Notes under the pieces: model-generated
What the model was told of the DNA's origin: nothing
Seen by the model: the letters and a program-made list of their open reading frames with translations, nothing else
Database searches by the model: none
Assembly: GCA_964430695.1 (NCBI GenBank)
Contig: CAYSFO010000001.1
Location: 5,614-69,613 of the forward strand
DNA: 64,000 bases
Origin: MGBC108787 sp964430695
GTDB taxonomy: Bacteria > Bacillota_I > Bacilli_A > RF39 > UBA660
Reading direction: 5' to 3'
Part shown: piece by piece, positions 32,390 through 41,567 of the stretch
Layout: each line of letters starts with the position of its first letter
Position numbering within the stretch: position 1 is the first letter of the stretch
Position numbers and translations under genes: made by a program

Positions 32390-33670
32390 TTATTCCTGCT
32401 CTTTCTTAAATAAATGGATGTTTCTTTTTAAATCTCTGGTCATTTCATTTCCAAAATAATTAAATTGGCAAGGAAAAAAATGAGGATTCCAAATCTTAAG
32501 TAAAAAGTCTAAGTTTTCTTTTAATTGTGGATAAGGCGTTATACTGATTACTTTGATGCCATAAAGTTTATAATAGTCCTCTTTTCTCATAATGATATTA
32601 TGATTATAATCTATAACAATAACCTCATTCGGTAATTGCATTTCTATCCAGGAATGGTAATATACATCTATTTCGTTTATTGTTGCGCTGCCACTTACTA
32701 AACTTACCATTTGTACTGTTGGGTATTGTTTTTCAAAAAATGCGAATGTATAAGGAATAGCATTTTCATGACAGTTATGATAACGATTTTCGGATAATAA
32801 AATTTTTTCTTCCTCTTCACTTACAATATCGGAAAGTAAACGAAATACAAATCCTCCAAATTCTTCATCAAAATATATATAGCGTTTCTTTTCTTCATCA
32901 TAACAAACAAAATCACTTTCTGCTTTTGGATTTAAAGTAAATGCATCTATTCTTTCACGGGTTTTATAATAAAGTTGATTTTGATTATCACAATTTTTAA
33001 AAAATAAATCATCACTAAATAAAGTGTAATTTCTCCTATTGATTCCGTCTTCCCCATATTTAGCGGTTAAATAAGGATAATTTCTTCCTAAATCCGTTAA
33101 TATTTCTTTAGAAAATAATAAAAAGAACATCTGAAGCTCAAAACTATTGAATACTTCTATTAGTCCAAAAAATCGATATAAATCATATTTATCCAATTCA
33201 TTAAAAATTTTCATTTCAAAAACGTCAAAATAATCCTTTTTCTTCATAACCAAATTTTTACTATAATCTACTATTTTCTCTTCCTCATCTTCTAAAAAAG
33301 AAAATAGTAAAATAATACCATTAAAATTTGACTTACCAACTAAAACTTTAGGATTTATTATATCCATAGAACATGCAAGTTTAAGAGTACGAGCATAATC
33401 TACCTGTTCCCTCTTTTGTTTATCAAATAAAGTCTTTATATCAAACTCTTGTAATTTTCGATTGGAAAAGAATGAAAAGGGATAATTCTTATTCTTGTAT
33501 TTAAAACTATATTCGTAATTTGAATGATTCAATTTTGTAATTCTATCCGATTTACCATTTTCTTGCAAAGTAAAATTAACCAAATCTTCTAATGATGCAA
33601 AATCTTCACATTTTATTTTTTCTTCTGAAGAAAGTAAAAACCTTATATTCTCGAAATTCTCCATCAACAT
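32390..33670 (-). CDS. Unknown 426-residue protein with a possible Cys-His-Asp catalytic triad
   Basis: No family recognised. The first 250 residues are soluble, rich in Phe/Tyr and Asp/Glu. In the C-terminal third three short conserved-looking stretches appear in order: NCHENAIPY, YYHSWIE and VIDYNHN. This Cys-His-Asp order with their strand contexts resembles papain-like or transglutaminase-like hydrolases. A protease or amidase role is therefore possible but not shown. No signal peptide or membrane segment is present. Monocistronic between L33 and PBP2. Confidence 0.7.
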   Translation of the reverse strand: MLMENFENIRFLLSSEEKIKCEDFASLEDLVNFTLQENGKSDRITKLNHSNYEYSFKYKNKNYPFSFFSNRKLQEFDIKTLFDKQKREQVDYARTLKLACSMDIINPKVLVGKSNFNGIILLFSFLEDEEEKIVDYSKNLVMKKKDYFDVFEMKIFNELDKYDLYRFFGLIEVFNSFELQMFFLLFSKEILTDLGRNYPYLTAKYGEDGINRRNYTLFSDDLFFKNCDNQNQLYYKTRERIDAFTLNPKAESDFVCYDEEKKRYIYFDEEFGGFVFRLLSDIVSEEEEKILLSENRYHNCHENAIPYTFAFFEKQYPTVQMVSLVSGSATINEIDVYYHSWIEMQLPNEVIVIDYNHNIIMRKEDYYKLYGIKVISITPYPQLKENLDFLLKIWNPHFFPCQFNYFGNEMTRDLKRNIHLFKKEQE

Positions 33671-33727
33671 CCCCTCTTTTTTGTAATTGATATACTACAA
33701 AAATTATCATTAAATGTCAACTTTACA

Positions 33728-35677
33728 CTAATAATTTGCAAATACATAATCACTGACGGCTTTACTGATATAACGATTGATATAAGCAAAATAATCACTA
33801 TTTCCATTATAATGGCTTACATTTGGACTAATGGTTACCATACTATATTTTGGTGCATCACTTGGAGCATACATAGCAAATGTATTTGTGATGGTTAAAA
33901 CGTCTCCTTTGCCATCCTTATTGCTATCATAATAAGCTTCACTTGTCCCTGTTTTCCCTACGGGACTAAACTTTGTATCTGCATACCCATACCCTGTCCC
34001 TAAATTAACTACTTGATACAATCCTGTTTTAATTCGGTCAAAGTATTCTTGTTCTAATGAATAGGTACTTAAAATTTCCTTTGTATTTTCTAAAATGACA
34101 TTCCCCTCTTTATCTTCTATATGGTCCATTAAAGATAATTTATAACGAACTCCATTATTAGCAATTGTATTTATATACTGTAAAAGTTCTATCGGGGTAT
34201 AGGTATCATATTGGCCAATAGCAAAGTTTAATAACAAATCTGGAGCAATTGTACTTCCTTTAATTCCTGTAACTTCATTTGGTAAATCAATTCCTGTTTC
34301 TACTCCTAAGCCAAATTGAGCAAAGGTATTACGATAAATTTCAAATTCTCTTTCTGATACATTCATTTTCATATTATAGGAATACGAATACCCTGCCAAT
34401 TTTATTGCTAATAAAAATTGATAATAATTAGAACTTGTTTTTAAAGCGGTAATGTCATCAATATAGCCAAGACTTTTATAGGAACATTTTGCAGGAACTA
34501 GATATAATTTTACACATGAATCTTTGATTTTCTTTCCCACATTTACTAAACCATTTTGATAGGCCATGGCCATACTGGCACCTTTTACAACACTTCCTAC
34601 AGTGAATGATGCATTTACTACATCACTTTCGGCATTTACGAACACATCTTGCTCTACATATTTAAGGCCCGCTATTGCTTTTATAGCACCCGTGTTAGGA
34701 TCTCCAATCAGAACATAACTTCCTTGGTAATATTCGGTATTTTTAAGTTTTTTTCCATTTTTTATTTGTTCTTTTAAAATTTCTTCTATTCCTAGTTGCA
34801 TTTGAATATCAATAGAAAGAACCAAGTCATTTCCCCGTTTTCCTTCCGTTACTTGAACAAGAGTTCCATCTTCATTTACTCGATAAATATCTTTTTCTCC
34901 ACGAAGATAAGAATCATACTCTTTTTCTAAATAACTAATTCCCACAATATCATCTAGGGCATATCCTTGATTTAAATAAAAATTTTCTAATTCTTCCGGA
35001 ATCCTCCCTACACTTCCAAAAATACTTTTTAATGTATTTCCATAGGGATAGTCTCTTTTAAAATACATCTCATTGGTTACACCTGGGATCTTTTCTTCTA
35101 AAACACGGGCATATTCTTGTTCTGTTACATCCAATTTAATCATTTTTGCATCATAAGAAAGACCTTTATTCATTAAGCTATACACATAAGCGGCTTTTTT
35201 ATCCATATCATTAAAATCGGATAACATTTCATCCGTAATTCGATCTAATTTTAATAAATACAAATCATTGCTTGTCAATTTTCTACGATTATATAATTCA
35301 TATTCTTCTTCGGTAATTAACTTTTTGGCTTCTTTGCTATTTTGCACTAGCCAAAACTTTTTTAATTCTCCCACACTTGCCGAAGTTTTAAATTCTAAAA
35401 TATTGGCTAACGCATAAGCAATTTCTACTTCTTCTTTGTCATGTATCGTATTAATTTTACGATATACAATTGCTTTTACTCCTACATTATCTACTAAAAC
35501 ATTTCCATTGATATCTAAAATTCTTCCTCTAGGGGTTGATAAAGAACTTACATAGACATTTACTTTCTCTTGATATAAATCTTGATAATACTCTTTTTCA
35601 TGAAAAATAAGTCGATATAGAGTAAAAACAGAAAATAAAAAGAAACTAAAGGCAAATAAAGTATATAATTTTTTCAT
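33728..35677 (-). CDS. mrdA: Elongation-type class B penicillin-binding protein (PBP2/MrdA)
   Basis: 649 residues from ATG 35677. An N-terminal membrane helix (about 5-22), a long dimerisation domain with insert (STPRGRILDINGNVL) and the transpeptidase domain are present. Active-site motifs: SVVK (TVGSVVKGAS), SSN (KTSSNYYQF) and KTG (VGKTGTSEAYY). The insertion between the two domains and lack of PASTA domains fit PBP2, the lateral-wall partner of RodA. It completes the set needed for growth although the third PBP is interrupted. Confidence 0.9.
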   Translation of the reverse strand: MKKLYTLFAFSFFLFSVFTLYRLIFHEKEYYQDLYQEKVNVYVSSLSTPRGRILDINGNVLVDNVGVKAIVYRKINTIHDKEEVEIAYALANILEFKTSASVGELKKFWLVQNSKEAKKLITEEEYELYNRRKLTSNDLYLLKLDRITDEMLSDFNDMDKKAAYVYSLMNKGLSYDAKMIKLDVTEQEYARVLEEKIPGVTNEMYFKRDYPYGNTLKSIFGSVGRIPEELENFYLNQGYALDDIVGISYLEKEYDSYLRGEKDIYRVNEDGTLVQVTEGKRGNDLVLSIDIQMQLGIEEILKEQIKNGKKLKNTEYYQGSYVLIGDPNTGAIKAIAGLKYVEQDVFVNAESDVVNASFTVGSVVKGASMAMAYQNGLVNVGKKIKDSCVKLYLVPAKCSYKSLGYIDDITALKTSSNYYQFLLAIKLAGYSYSYNMKMNVSEREFEIYRNTFAQFGLGVETGIDLPNEVTGIKGSTIAPDLLLNFAIGQYDTYTPIELLQYINTIANNGVRYKLSLMDHIEDKEGNVILENTKEILSTYSLEQEYFDRIKTGLYQVVNLGTGYGYADTKFSPVGKTGTSEAYYDSNKDGKGDVLTITNTFAMYAPSDAPKYSMVTISPNVSHYNGNSDYFAYINRYISKAVSDYVFANY

Positions 35678-35741
35678 AAAAAACACCTACTATTAGTATT
35701 CAAAAAAAATTTTTTTTCATACAATGTACTAGGTGGTAATT

Positions 35742-36002
35742 ATGTATAATATTATAGAAAGATATATGAATAAGCTAACGAAAACGGATGTAGATAATTT
35801 TGCTCGTAAAAATAATGTATTTTTAAATGAGGAAGAGTTAGATTTTACTTATACTTTTGTAAAAAAAAACTGGTTTTCTGTTATTTCGAATCCCAGTTCT
35901 CTAAATCTTGATCGCTATAAAGATAAATTCTCTGAAGAAAACTTAATTAAAATGAAGAAATTATTCAAAGAATATTCTATTCGCTATAAAAATTATTTAT
36001 AA
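35742..36002 (+). CDS. DUF2624-family protein (YqfT-like)
   Basis: 86 residues from ATG 35742, five bases after AGGTGG. All-helical: YNIIERYMNKLTKTDVDNFA, then NEEELDFTYTFVKKNW. This resembles the small DUF2624 family. In Bacillus the DUF2624 gene (yqfT) stands next to the endonuclease IV gene, and here the neighbour is also endonuclease IV, though the two are convergent and overlap by 10 bp. Function unknown. Confidence 0.65.
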   Translation: MYNIIERYMNKLTKTDVDNFARKNNVFLNEEELDFTYTFVKKNWFSVISNPSSLNLDRYKDKFSEENLIKMKKLFKEYSIRYKNYL

Positions 36003-36871
36003 AAAGCAATAATATCTTGAATCAAATTTGGATTTAGCTTACCTTGTTTAATACTTTCAATTTCAAATTTATATGGTGGGTATAAACGTTCTACATAAGG
36101 TGTTTCTAATATTTTAGGAACATCTTTTAATTTTTCATTGCATACTACTTTGTATAAGGTATCAAAACCAATGGTTCCAAACCCTATATTTTCATGACGG
36201 TCTTTGTGTGTACCTTTCTCGTTTTTACTATCATTTAAGTGAACACAATGTACTTTATCTAAACCTATAAGGGTATCCACTGTTTCTAAAAGTTCATCAA
36301 AGGCAAAAATAGTGTACCCTGCGTCATTTAAATGACAGGTGTCTAAACAAATACCAATATTTTTAGATTTTACTTTAGAAAGAATAGTTTGTATTTCTTC
36401 TAAAGTACAACCACATTCTGTTCCTTTTCCTGCCATTGTTTCAAGTAAAATCATTGGATCATCGTCTTTAATAATGAAATTTAAGGCATCACTTATATTT
36501 TTAAGAGCAACACTTTTTTCTAATCCTACCGCACTTCCAGGATGTACAACAATATATTTTACACCTAACATTTTACATCTTTGTAATTCTTGTTTTAAAA
36601 ATTGAATACTAAATTGCCATTTTTCTTCACTTGTATTATTTGCTAAATTAATGATATAAGGAGCATGACAAATGACATTTTTTTTTTCTATCCCTTTTTC
36701 TTCCATTAATGCATGCGCTTCTTTTGTTAAATTTGTATCTAAATCTTTACGGATTGTATTTTGAGGTGCACCCGTATAAAACATAAAAGCATTGGCATCA
36801 TAGCTTAGTGCTTGTTTGACGCTTCCTAAAAGTTGCTCTTGCGTAAAATTTACATGACATCCTAAAATCAC
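35993..36871 (-). CDS. nfo: Deoxyribonuclease IV (AP endonuclease)
   Basis: About 292 residues; GTG at 36871 is preferred since GGTGAT precedes it by four bases and the protein should start at ILGCHVNF. TIM-barrel metal ligands are in place: NVICHAPYI, VVHPGS, LETMAGKG, CLDTCHLNDAGY, VHLNDSK and HKDRHENIG. The enzyme cuts the backbone 5' to abasic sites in base-excision repair. Full length for the family. Confidence 0.95.
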   Translation of the reverse strand: MILGCHVNFTQEQLLGSVKQALSYDANAFMFYTGAPQNTIRKDLDTNLTKEAHALMEEKGIEKKNVICHAPYIINLANNTSEEKWQFSIQFLKQELQRCKMLGVKYIVVHPGSAVGLEKSVALKNISDALNFIIKDDDPMILLETMAGKGTECGCTLEEIQTILSKVKSKNIGICLDTCHLNDAGYTIFAFDELLETVDTLIGLDKVHCVHLNDSKNEKGTHKDRHENIGFGTIGFDTLYKVVCNEKLKDVPKILETPYVERLYPPYKFEIESIKQGKLNPNLIQDIIAFYK

Positions 36872-36899
36872 TTCTATCACCGAAAATATTATCTCAAAA

Positions 36900-36935
36900 C
36901 AAAAAGATAAAAGCAAGTTTATCCTTTTTTAGATG
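36900..36935 (-). terminator. Probable terminator after the prepilin gene
   Basis: Minus-strand AAAAAG(G)ATAAA / TTTATCTTTTT arms with one bulge around a five-base loop, ending in TTTTTG. Confidence 0.45.
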
Positions 36936-36952
36936 TTGTCATTTTAAATTCT

Positions 36953-37423
36953 TTATTTTGAAAATAATTTATTCGCTTTATTTTCACAATTTTCAGATGC
37001 ATGATTTGTTTGTGAAACGTTCGTCGCATTTTTTCCTGTTGTACCAGATTCTCCAGCGACTACAAAACTATTATTATCAATCCAAAAGGAATAGTTAATT
37101 ACCTTCCCCGCTTCATCTGGTGACACTAAAACACTTCCTCTATAACCATTTTCATGACCCTTTTCAAAAAAACCTTCCTGGTATAAATACTCTAATGAAA
37201 AACATGCACTTCCTGTTGTCAAGTCTCCATTTAAAATTACCATTTGATATGCATTTTTTGCAGAATCAATCATTTCGTTTCCTTCTATCGCTAACGCATT
37301 TTTTCTAGCATTTGTTACCATTGGCACAACGTTAGAAGATGCAAGTAAAATCAAAATTGCCAATACAACAATAACCGCCAGCATTTCAATTAATGTAAAA
37401 CCTTTCCTATTCTTTCTATTCAT
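36953..37423 (-). CDS. Type IV prepilin/competence pseudopilin-like protein
   Basis: 156 residues. The N-terminus carries a class III prepilin signal: basic leader, then KGFTLIEMLAVIVVLAILIL with the Gly cleavage site and Glu5. A C-terminal globular domain of about 110 residues has two Cys (SACFSLE, SENCENK) that could form a disulfide. Such proteins build type IV or competence pseudopili after processing by a prepilin peptidase. It is monogenic and without com or pil neighbours here. The promoter overlaps a perfect palindrome, so expression is probably regulated. Confidence 0.85.
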   Translation of the reverse strand: MNRKNRKGFTLIEMLAVIVVLAILILLASSNVVPMVTNARKNALAIEGNEMIDSAKNAYQMVILNGDLTTGSACFSLEYLYQEGFFEKGHENGYRGSVLVSPDEAGKVINYSFWIDNNSFVVAGESGTTGKNATNVSQTNHASENCENKANKLFSK

Positions 37424-37450
37424 TCCTACACCATCCTCATTCTACTTTAT

Positions 37451-37486
37451 ATTCGTATTATACAATACGAATAATTGAGAAGTCAA
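37451..37486 (-). promoter_or_regulatory. Prepilin promoter with palindromic operator
   Basis: TTGACT (37481-37486), 18-bp spacer and TATAAT (37457-37462) on the minus strand. The -10 lies in the perfect palindrome ATTCGTATT-ATAC-AATACGAAT (37451-37472). A repressor bound there would block polymerase. Confidence 0.65.
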
Positions 37487-37497
37487 CGAGTTTCATT

Positions 37498-38207
37498 TTA
37501 CATTGTCAGAACAAAAGATAAAATAAGTTGCACAAATTTTATCCCTCTTGGTTGTTGCCTCCCAAGCTTCCTGCTTCCTAGACAAAGTATCATCTTTGTC
37601 TTCCATTTTAGTAACTCACAGATTTTATGGAAACTGGCATCTATTATGGATTTAGCTAAATTGTGATTTTTACTCATATTTTTTACTTGTAGTTTTTCAC
37701 TGACAATGATGTCATTTTCTTCTACTAGTTTATTTACTATGGTAATGATATTGTGTTTACGAGCATTTCTTATCTTTTCATGTAATCTGGCTAATCTTTC
37801 TTTTGTTTTCCCATAATTCTTACTTCCTTTTATTTGTCTTGCTAGTTTTCTTTGTAATCGTTTTAGCCTTTTTTCTTTTTTGTTTATTTCTTTTGGATTT
37901 TTATATTTCTCTCCACTAGATGTAACTACTAAATCTTTTATTCCTAAATCGATTCCTACTATACTTGTCGGATTTACATCAGAAACTTTTATTTCTGGTT
38001 CTTCTACTATAACACTTACATAATATTTGCCTGTTGTTTCTTTACTTACGGTTGCATTGATTATTTTTCCGTTTATATATTCTAAATTTCTATATCCTCT
38101 TATTTTTACAAATCCTAATTTAGGAAGTTTTATCGTTTTCTCTTTTAAGTTGATTTGTATATTACTATACTCTTTTTCCTTATAACTACTTCTTTTAGCA
38201 AGGGGTA
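37498..38207 (-). pseudogene. tnpB: Decayed TnpB (IS200/IS605 OrfB) remnant
   Basis: The minus frame encodes about 235 residues of TnpB without any start codon. It includes the RNA-binding/WED-like part (EKTIKLPKLGFVKIRG), the RuvC-I motif GIDLGIKDLVV, the KEKRLKRLQRKLARQ helix, and the NDIIVSEKL segment with the second catalytic Glu. After FHKICELLKW the frame turns into unrelated sequence. The zinc ribbon and the third RuvC Asp are missing, and a TGA blocks the frame upstream. The N-terminal 100 or so residues are also gone. It is a dead fragment; no TnpA or clear element ends were found. Confidence 0.8.
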
Positions 38208-38311
38208 AATTTCACTTTTGGAACTTTCCTAGAAGGCAAAAAAATAAGAATTTTATCTTACATTTTTATGTTCTTTCTATTTTTAAAGGTATAACTTTCC
38301 TATTATACAAA

Positions 38312-38348
38312 GAAAAAAACTATGAAAAACGTTTTTTATTTCATAGTT
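38312..38348 (-). terminator. Intrinsic terminator of the ylbD-ylbE pair
   Basis: AACTATGAAA/TTTCATAGTT arms on the minus strand, the first including the last codons of ylbE, followed by TTTTTTC. Confidence 0.75.
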
Positions 38349-38557
38349 TCTAAAATTCCACTGATTAAATCAATACTATCAATGGCATCACTGATTCGAT
38401 CTGTCATTTTCAAATGGTATTTTTCTCTCATTGCATTTACAAAATTTTGATAATTATCACTATTTCGATTCAGCTCTTTAAACCAATACGAATTTTGTTT
38501 CAAAAAAGCATCCATCTTTTTATCTTCATTTAATTTCTGTTGTATAATTGCATCCAT
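38336..38557 (-). CDS. YlbE-like protein
   Basis: 73 residues, helical. KMDAFLKQNSYWFKELNRNS (hydrophobic, Trp-containing turn, then LNR) and the C-terminal isoleucine-rich helix fit the YlbE-like family. The gene follows the YlbD-like gene by two bases. In Bacillus, ylbD and ylbE are also adjacent. Function is unknown. Confidence 0.6.
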   Translation of the reverse strand: MDAIIQQKLNEDKKMDAFLKQNSYWFKELNRNSDNYQNFVNAMREKYHLKMTDRISDAIDSIDLISGILETMK

Positions 38558-38559
38558 TT

Positions 38560-38916
38560 TTAATCCTCAAATATTTTATTAATTGGTCTTGGAGATACTA
38601 CTTCACTAGCTGCTGTTGCAGCACTTCCTTTTCCTGTTAATTCTTGTACTATTCCCAATGCTTTTTGCGCTGTGTTAATATGCTCTTGTATGGAATTTAA
38701 ATCAATATTTTTTATTTTATCTGTAATACTTTTAAAATTATAATCATTCCCCATTGTATTATTTTTTACAAAATACTCTTGCCAAGCAGACTCTTCTTCT
38801 CCATAAATATCATAGATTTCATAAAATTTTTGCCAATCGGATTCACCATTTTTTACATATTTTACAAGTTCTGGATGTTGGGATGCAAATCTTTTAAAAT
38901 CATCTTTCTTTGACAT
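38560..38916 (-). CDS. YlbD-like protein (YlbD_coat family)
   Basis: 118 residues from ATG 38916. The family hallmark is visible in the first half: FKRFASQHPELVKYVKNGES, then WQKFYEIYDIYGEEESAW. In Bacillus YlbD is listed as a putative spore coat protein, but homologues occur in species that do not sporulate, so a general role is likely. The ribosome site AGGTGAT is embedded in a hairpin with the end of parC transcription. Confidence 0.75.
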   Translation of the reverse strand: MSKKDDFKRFASQHPELVKYVKNGESDWQKFYEIYDIYGEEESAWQEYFVKNNTMGNDYNFKSITDKIKNIDLNSIQEHINTAQKALGIVQELTGKGSAATAASEVVSPRPINKIFED

Positions 38917-38917
38917 C

Positions 38918-38957
38918 AAAAAATCACCTACTACATTTTATGCAAATAGGTGATTTC
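38918..38957 (-). terminator. Hairpin after parC that also covers the ylbD ribosome site
   Basis: AATCACCTA/TAGGTGATT arms on the minus strand followed by TTTTTTG. It can terminate parC transcripts; readthrough transcripts would have the ylbD AGGTGAT buried in the stem. Confidence 0.6.
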
Positions 38958-38974
38958 TAATACGAATTTTATTT

Positions 38975-41500
38975 TTAAATCTTAAAATCATCTAGAAAGT
39001 CAGACATGGTAAATTCTTTTACTTTTCTATTTTCTTCTTTTTCTTCCACCTTTTTTTCTCTTGTTTTACTTTCCTTTTTTAAAAAACTTTCAAAATTGCA
39101 CTTCTTAGCAATCTTATCCATTTTATGTTTCGTGATTGCTGATCCTGTACTTGTTAAATCCATAATTGGAATATCACTATTCTTAATTTCTTTAATTTCA
39201 CTATCGGATTTTACTAAAATAATATCTTTGGCATCCGCAAGTAATGCCTGGATTACTTGATAATTTACAGATTTTACTTTTTTCATAAGAGTATTTCCAC
39301 GTTTTGCACGCCCTGTAAATTCTAAATCAGCAAGTTTTATTCTTTTTGACGTTTTATTATTTGTAAAAATATTAACATAATCAAATTCTTCTTGGTAAGA
39401 TAAACCTGAAACCACTTGGTCCTCTTTCAAATTTATTCCTTTTACTCCTGCTGATTTCACACCCGTTAGTGGAATTTCTTCATTTTTAAATTGAACATAG
39501 TAACCATTTTTACTAACAAGTAAAACATTTTCATGAGCATCAATTACACTAACAACGAAGTCTTTATCCTTTAACTTAATTGCTGTCATGCTTTTAGAAT
39601 AACGAGTAACTTCGTAATCCGCTAGTAAACTTTTCTTTACCATTCCATTTTGGGTGACGGTTAGAATCTCTTTGTTTTTATCATCCATCACAAGAGAAGC
39701 CACTACTTGCTCATCTGCAGACATGAGTACAATATTATTTACGTGTTTACCTAGTTCTTTCCACTTCGCTTCTGGTATTTTATGTACAGGAATATATAAA
39801 TAATTTCCTAAATTTGTAAATACTAGAATTGTATCTTGGGTAGTTACTTCATACAAACCTGTTACATAATCTCCTGGTTTTAAAGTTGTTTCATCCTCTC
39901 CTCTGGAAGCGTAGGATTTTGATGATACTCGTTTTATATATCCTTCGTTCGTTACAACAACGACTACATTTTCTTTTGGAATCATTTCTGCCATATCCAA
40001 TTTAATTTCTGTAACTTCGTCTTTTATTTTGGTACGTCTAGCATTTCCATATTCTTTCTTCACAATTTTAAGTTCTGTTTTCATAACATGTTTTAAAGCT
40101 TCTTCATTACTTAAAATTTGTTCCCAAATATGGATGTTTTTAGCTAACTTTTCCATTTCTTCTTGTAGGGCAACGACATCTGTATTTGTCAACCTATATA
40201 ATTGTAATTCAACGATTGCTTTTGCTTGTTCAAAGGTAAAATCATATTCTTTAGATAAGTTTTCAATGGCATCACTTTTATTTTTACTACCACGAATAAT
40301 ACGAATGACTTCATCTAAAATACTAATTGCTTTTATTAAACCCTCTAAAATATGGTACTCTCGCTTTGCATGTTCCAGATCAAACTTTGTTCTTCTTGTA
40401 ACCACTTCTTTTTGATGAGTAATAAACGCATCTAATATATCTAAAATTCCAACAAGTTTTGGTCGACGATTGACAATCGCTACCATATTAAAATTATAAT
40501 TAATTTGTAATTCCGTATTTTTTAACAAATAATTTAAAATCAGCTCCGCATTAGCACCAGATTTTAAATCAATAACCAAACGAGCCATATGTTCATGGTC
40601 AGATTCATCAATTACATCATTAATGCCTTCAATTTTTTTATCCAATTTAATTTCTGTTATCTTTTTAACAAGTTGCTCTTTAATCACTTCATAAGGAATG
40701 GAATGCACAATAATTTGTTGTTTACTTCCATTTTTCACAATTTCGCAATCTGCTTTTAAAACGACTTTGCCTTTTCCTTTGGTATAAGCATCAATCAAGC
40801 CATTTTTACCTTCAATGACACCACCTGTTGGAAAATCAGGTCCTGGTAAAATTTCCATAATTGTTTCCAAACGACAATTAGGAGAATCAATACGTTTTAT
40901 GGTTGCATCAATCACTTCTCCTAGATTATGCGTAGGAATATTGGTTGCATACCCTGCACTAATACCGGTTGAACCATTAACAAGTAAATTTGGAAACGCT
41001 GCAGGAAGTACCGTTGGTTCAAGTTCTGTATCATCAAAGTTATAAGACATTTCAACCGTATTTTTATGAATAGAGGCAAGCATTGTTTCGGCAATCTTGG
41101 ATAGCCTTGCTTCTGTATAACGCATTGCCGCTGGTCCATCACCATCAATGGAACCATTATTTCCATGAATATCAATAAAAGTTTCTCGCATTTTCCAAGG
41201 TTGACTCATACGAATTAAAGCATCATAGATAGAAGAGTCTCCATGAGGATGGAAATTACCCATAATATCTCCAACAGCCTTAGCACTCTTTCGATAGGCT
41301 TTATCATGAGTAAAATGAGAAATATACATGGCATATAAAATTCTTCTTTGTACTGGTTTTAAACCATCTCTTACATCTGGTAAAGCACGTTCTTGTATGA
41401 TTTCTTTTGAATATCTTCCAAAACCCGTTTCCATAATTTCTTCTAAACTGTAATCGTATATTTTTTCAATGATTTCTTTTGTTTCTTTTTTCTTTGGCAT
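38975..41500 (-). CDS. parC: DNA topoisomerase IV subunit A
   Basis: 841 residues. GyrA/ParC breakage-reunion domain with RALPDVRDGLKPVQRRILYA, the quinolone-region HPHGDSSIYDALIRMSQPW, and catalytic Tyr in AMRYTEARLS. A six-bladed beta-pinwheel C-terminal domain follows. It lacks a GyrA box (QRRGGKG-like), and parE lies upstream, so ParC is preferred over GyrA. It decatenates daughter chromosomes with ParE. The quinolone-pocket acidic residue is Asp instead of the more usual Glu. Confidence 0.95.
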   Translation of the reverse strand: MPKKKETKEIIEKIYDYSLEEIMETGFGRYSKEIIQERALPDVRDGLKPVQRRILYAMYISHFTHDKAYRKSAKAVGDIMGNFHPHGDSSIYDALIRMSQPWKMRETFIDIHGNNGSIDGDGPAAMRYTEARLSKIAETMLASIHKNTVEMSYNFDDTELEPTVLPAAFPNLLVNGSTGISAGYATNIPTHNLGEVIDATIKRIDSPNCRLETIMEILPGPDFPTGGVIEGKNGLIDAYTKGKGKVVLKADCEIVKNGSKQQIIVHSIPYEVIKEQLVKKITEIKLDKKIEGINDVIDESDHEHMARLVIDLKSGANAELILNYLLKNTELQINYNFNMVAIVNRRPKLVGILDILDAFITHQKEVVTRRTKFDLEHAKREYHILEGLIKAISILDEVIRIIRGSKNKSDAIENLSKEYDFTFEQAKAIVELQLYRLTNTDVVALQEEMEKLAKNIHIWEQILSNEEALKHVMKTELKIVKKEYGNARRTKIKDEVTEIKLDMAEMIPKENVVVVVTNEGYIKRVSSKSYASRGEDETTLKPGDYVTGLYEVTTQDTILVFTNLGNYLYIPVHKIPEAKWKELGKHVNNIVLMSADEQVVASLVMDDKNKEILTVTQNGMVKKSLLADYEVTRYSKSMTAIKLKDKDFVVSVIDAHENVLLVSKNGYYVQFKNEEIPLTGVKSAGVKGINLKEDQVVSGLSYQEEFDYVNIFTNNKTSKRIKLADLEFTGRAKRGNTLMKKVKSVNYQVIQALLADAKDIILVKSDSEIKEIKNSDIPIMDLTSTGSAITKHKMDKIAKKCNFESFLKKESKTREKKVEEKEENRKVKEFTMSDFLDDFKI

Positions 41501-41567
41501 TTCTTACACCTTCTTTAATTCATTTTTTTATTTCGTTCATCTATTAAGTTTTTTCTAACTTTGCTAT

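Noticed and set aside
36963..37423. Prepilin as part of a type IV pilus operon
   Set aside because: No pilus assembly, ATPase or peptidase genes are adjacent, so only a single prepilin-like gene is claimed.
40815..41175. ORFs inside parC on either strand
   Set aside because: They overlap a highly conserved gene in other frames and show no independent signals.
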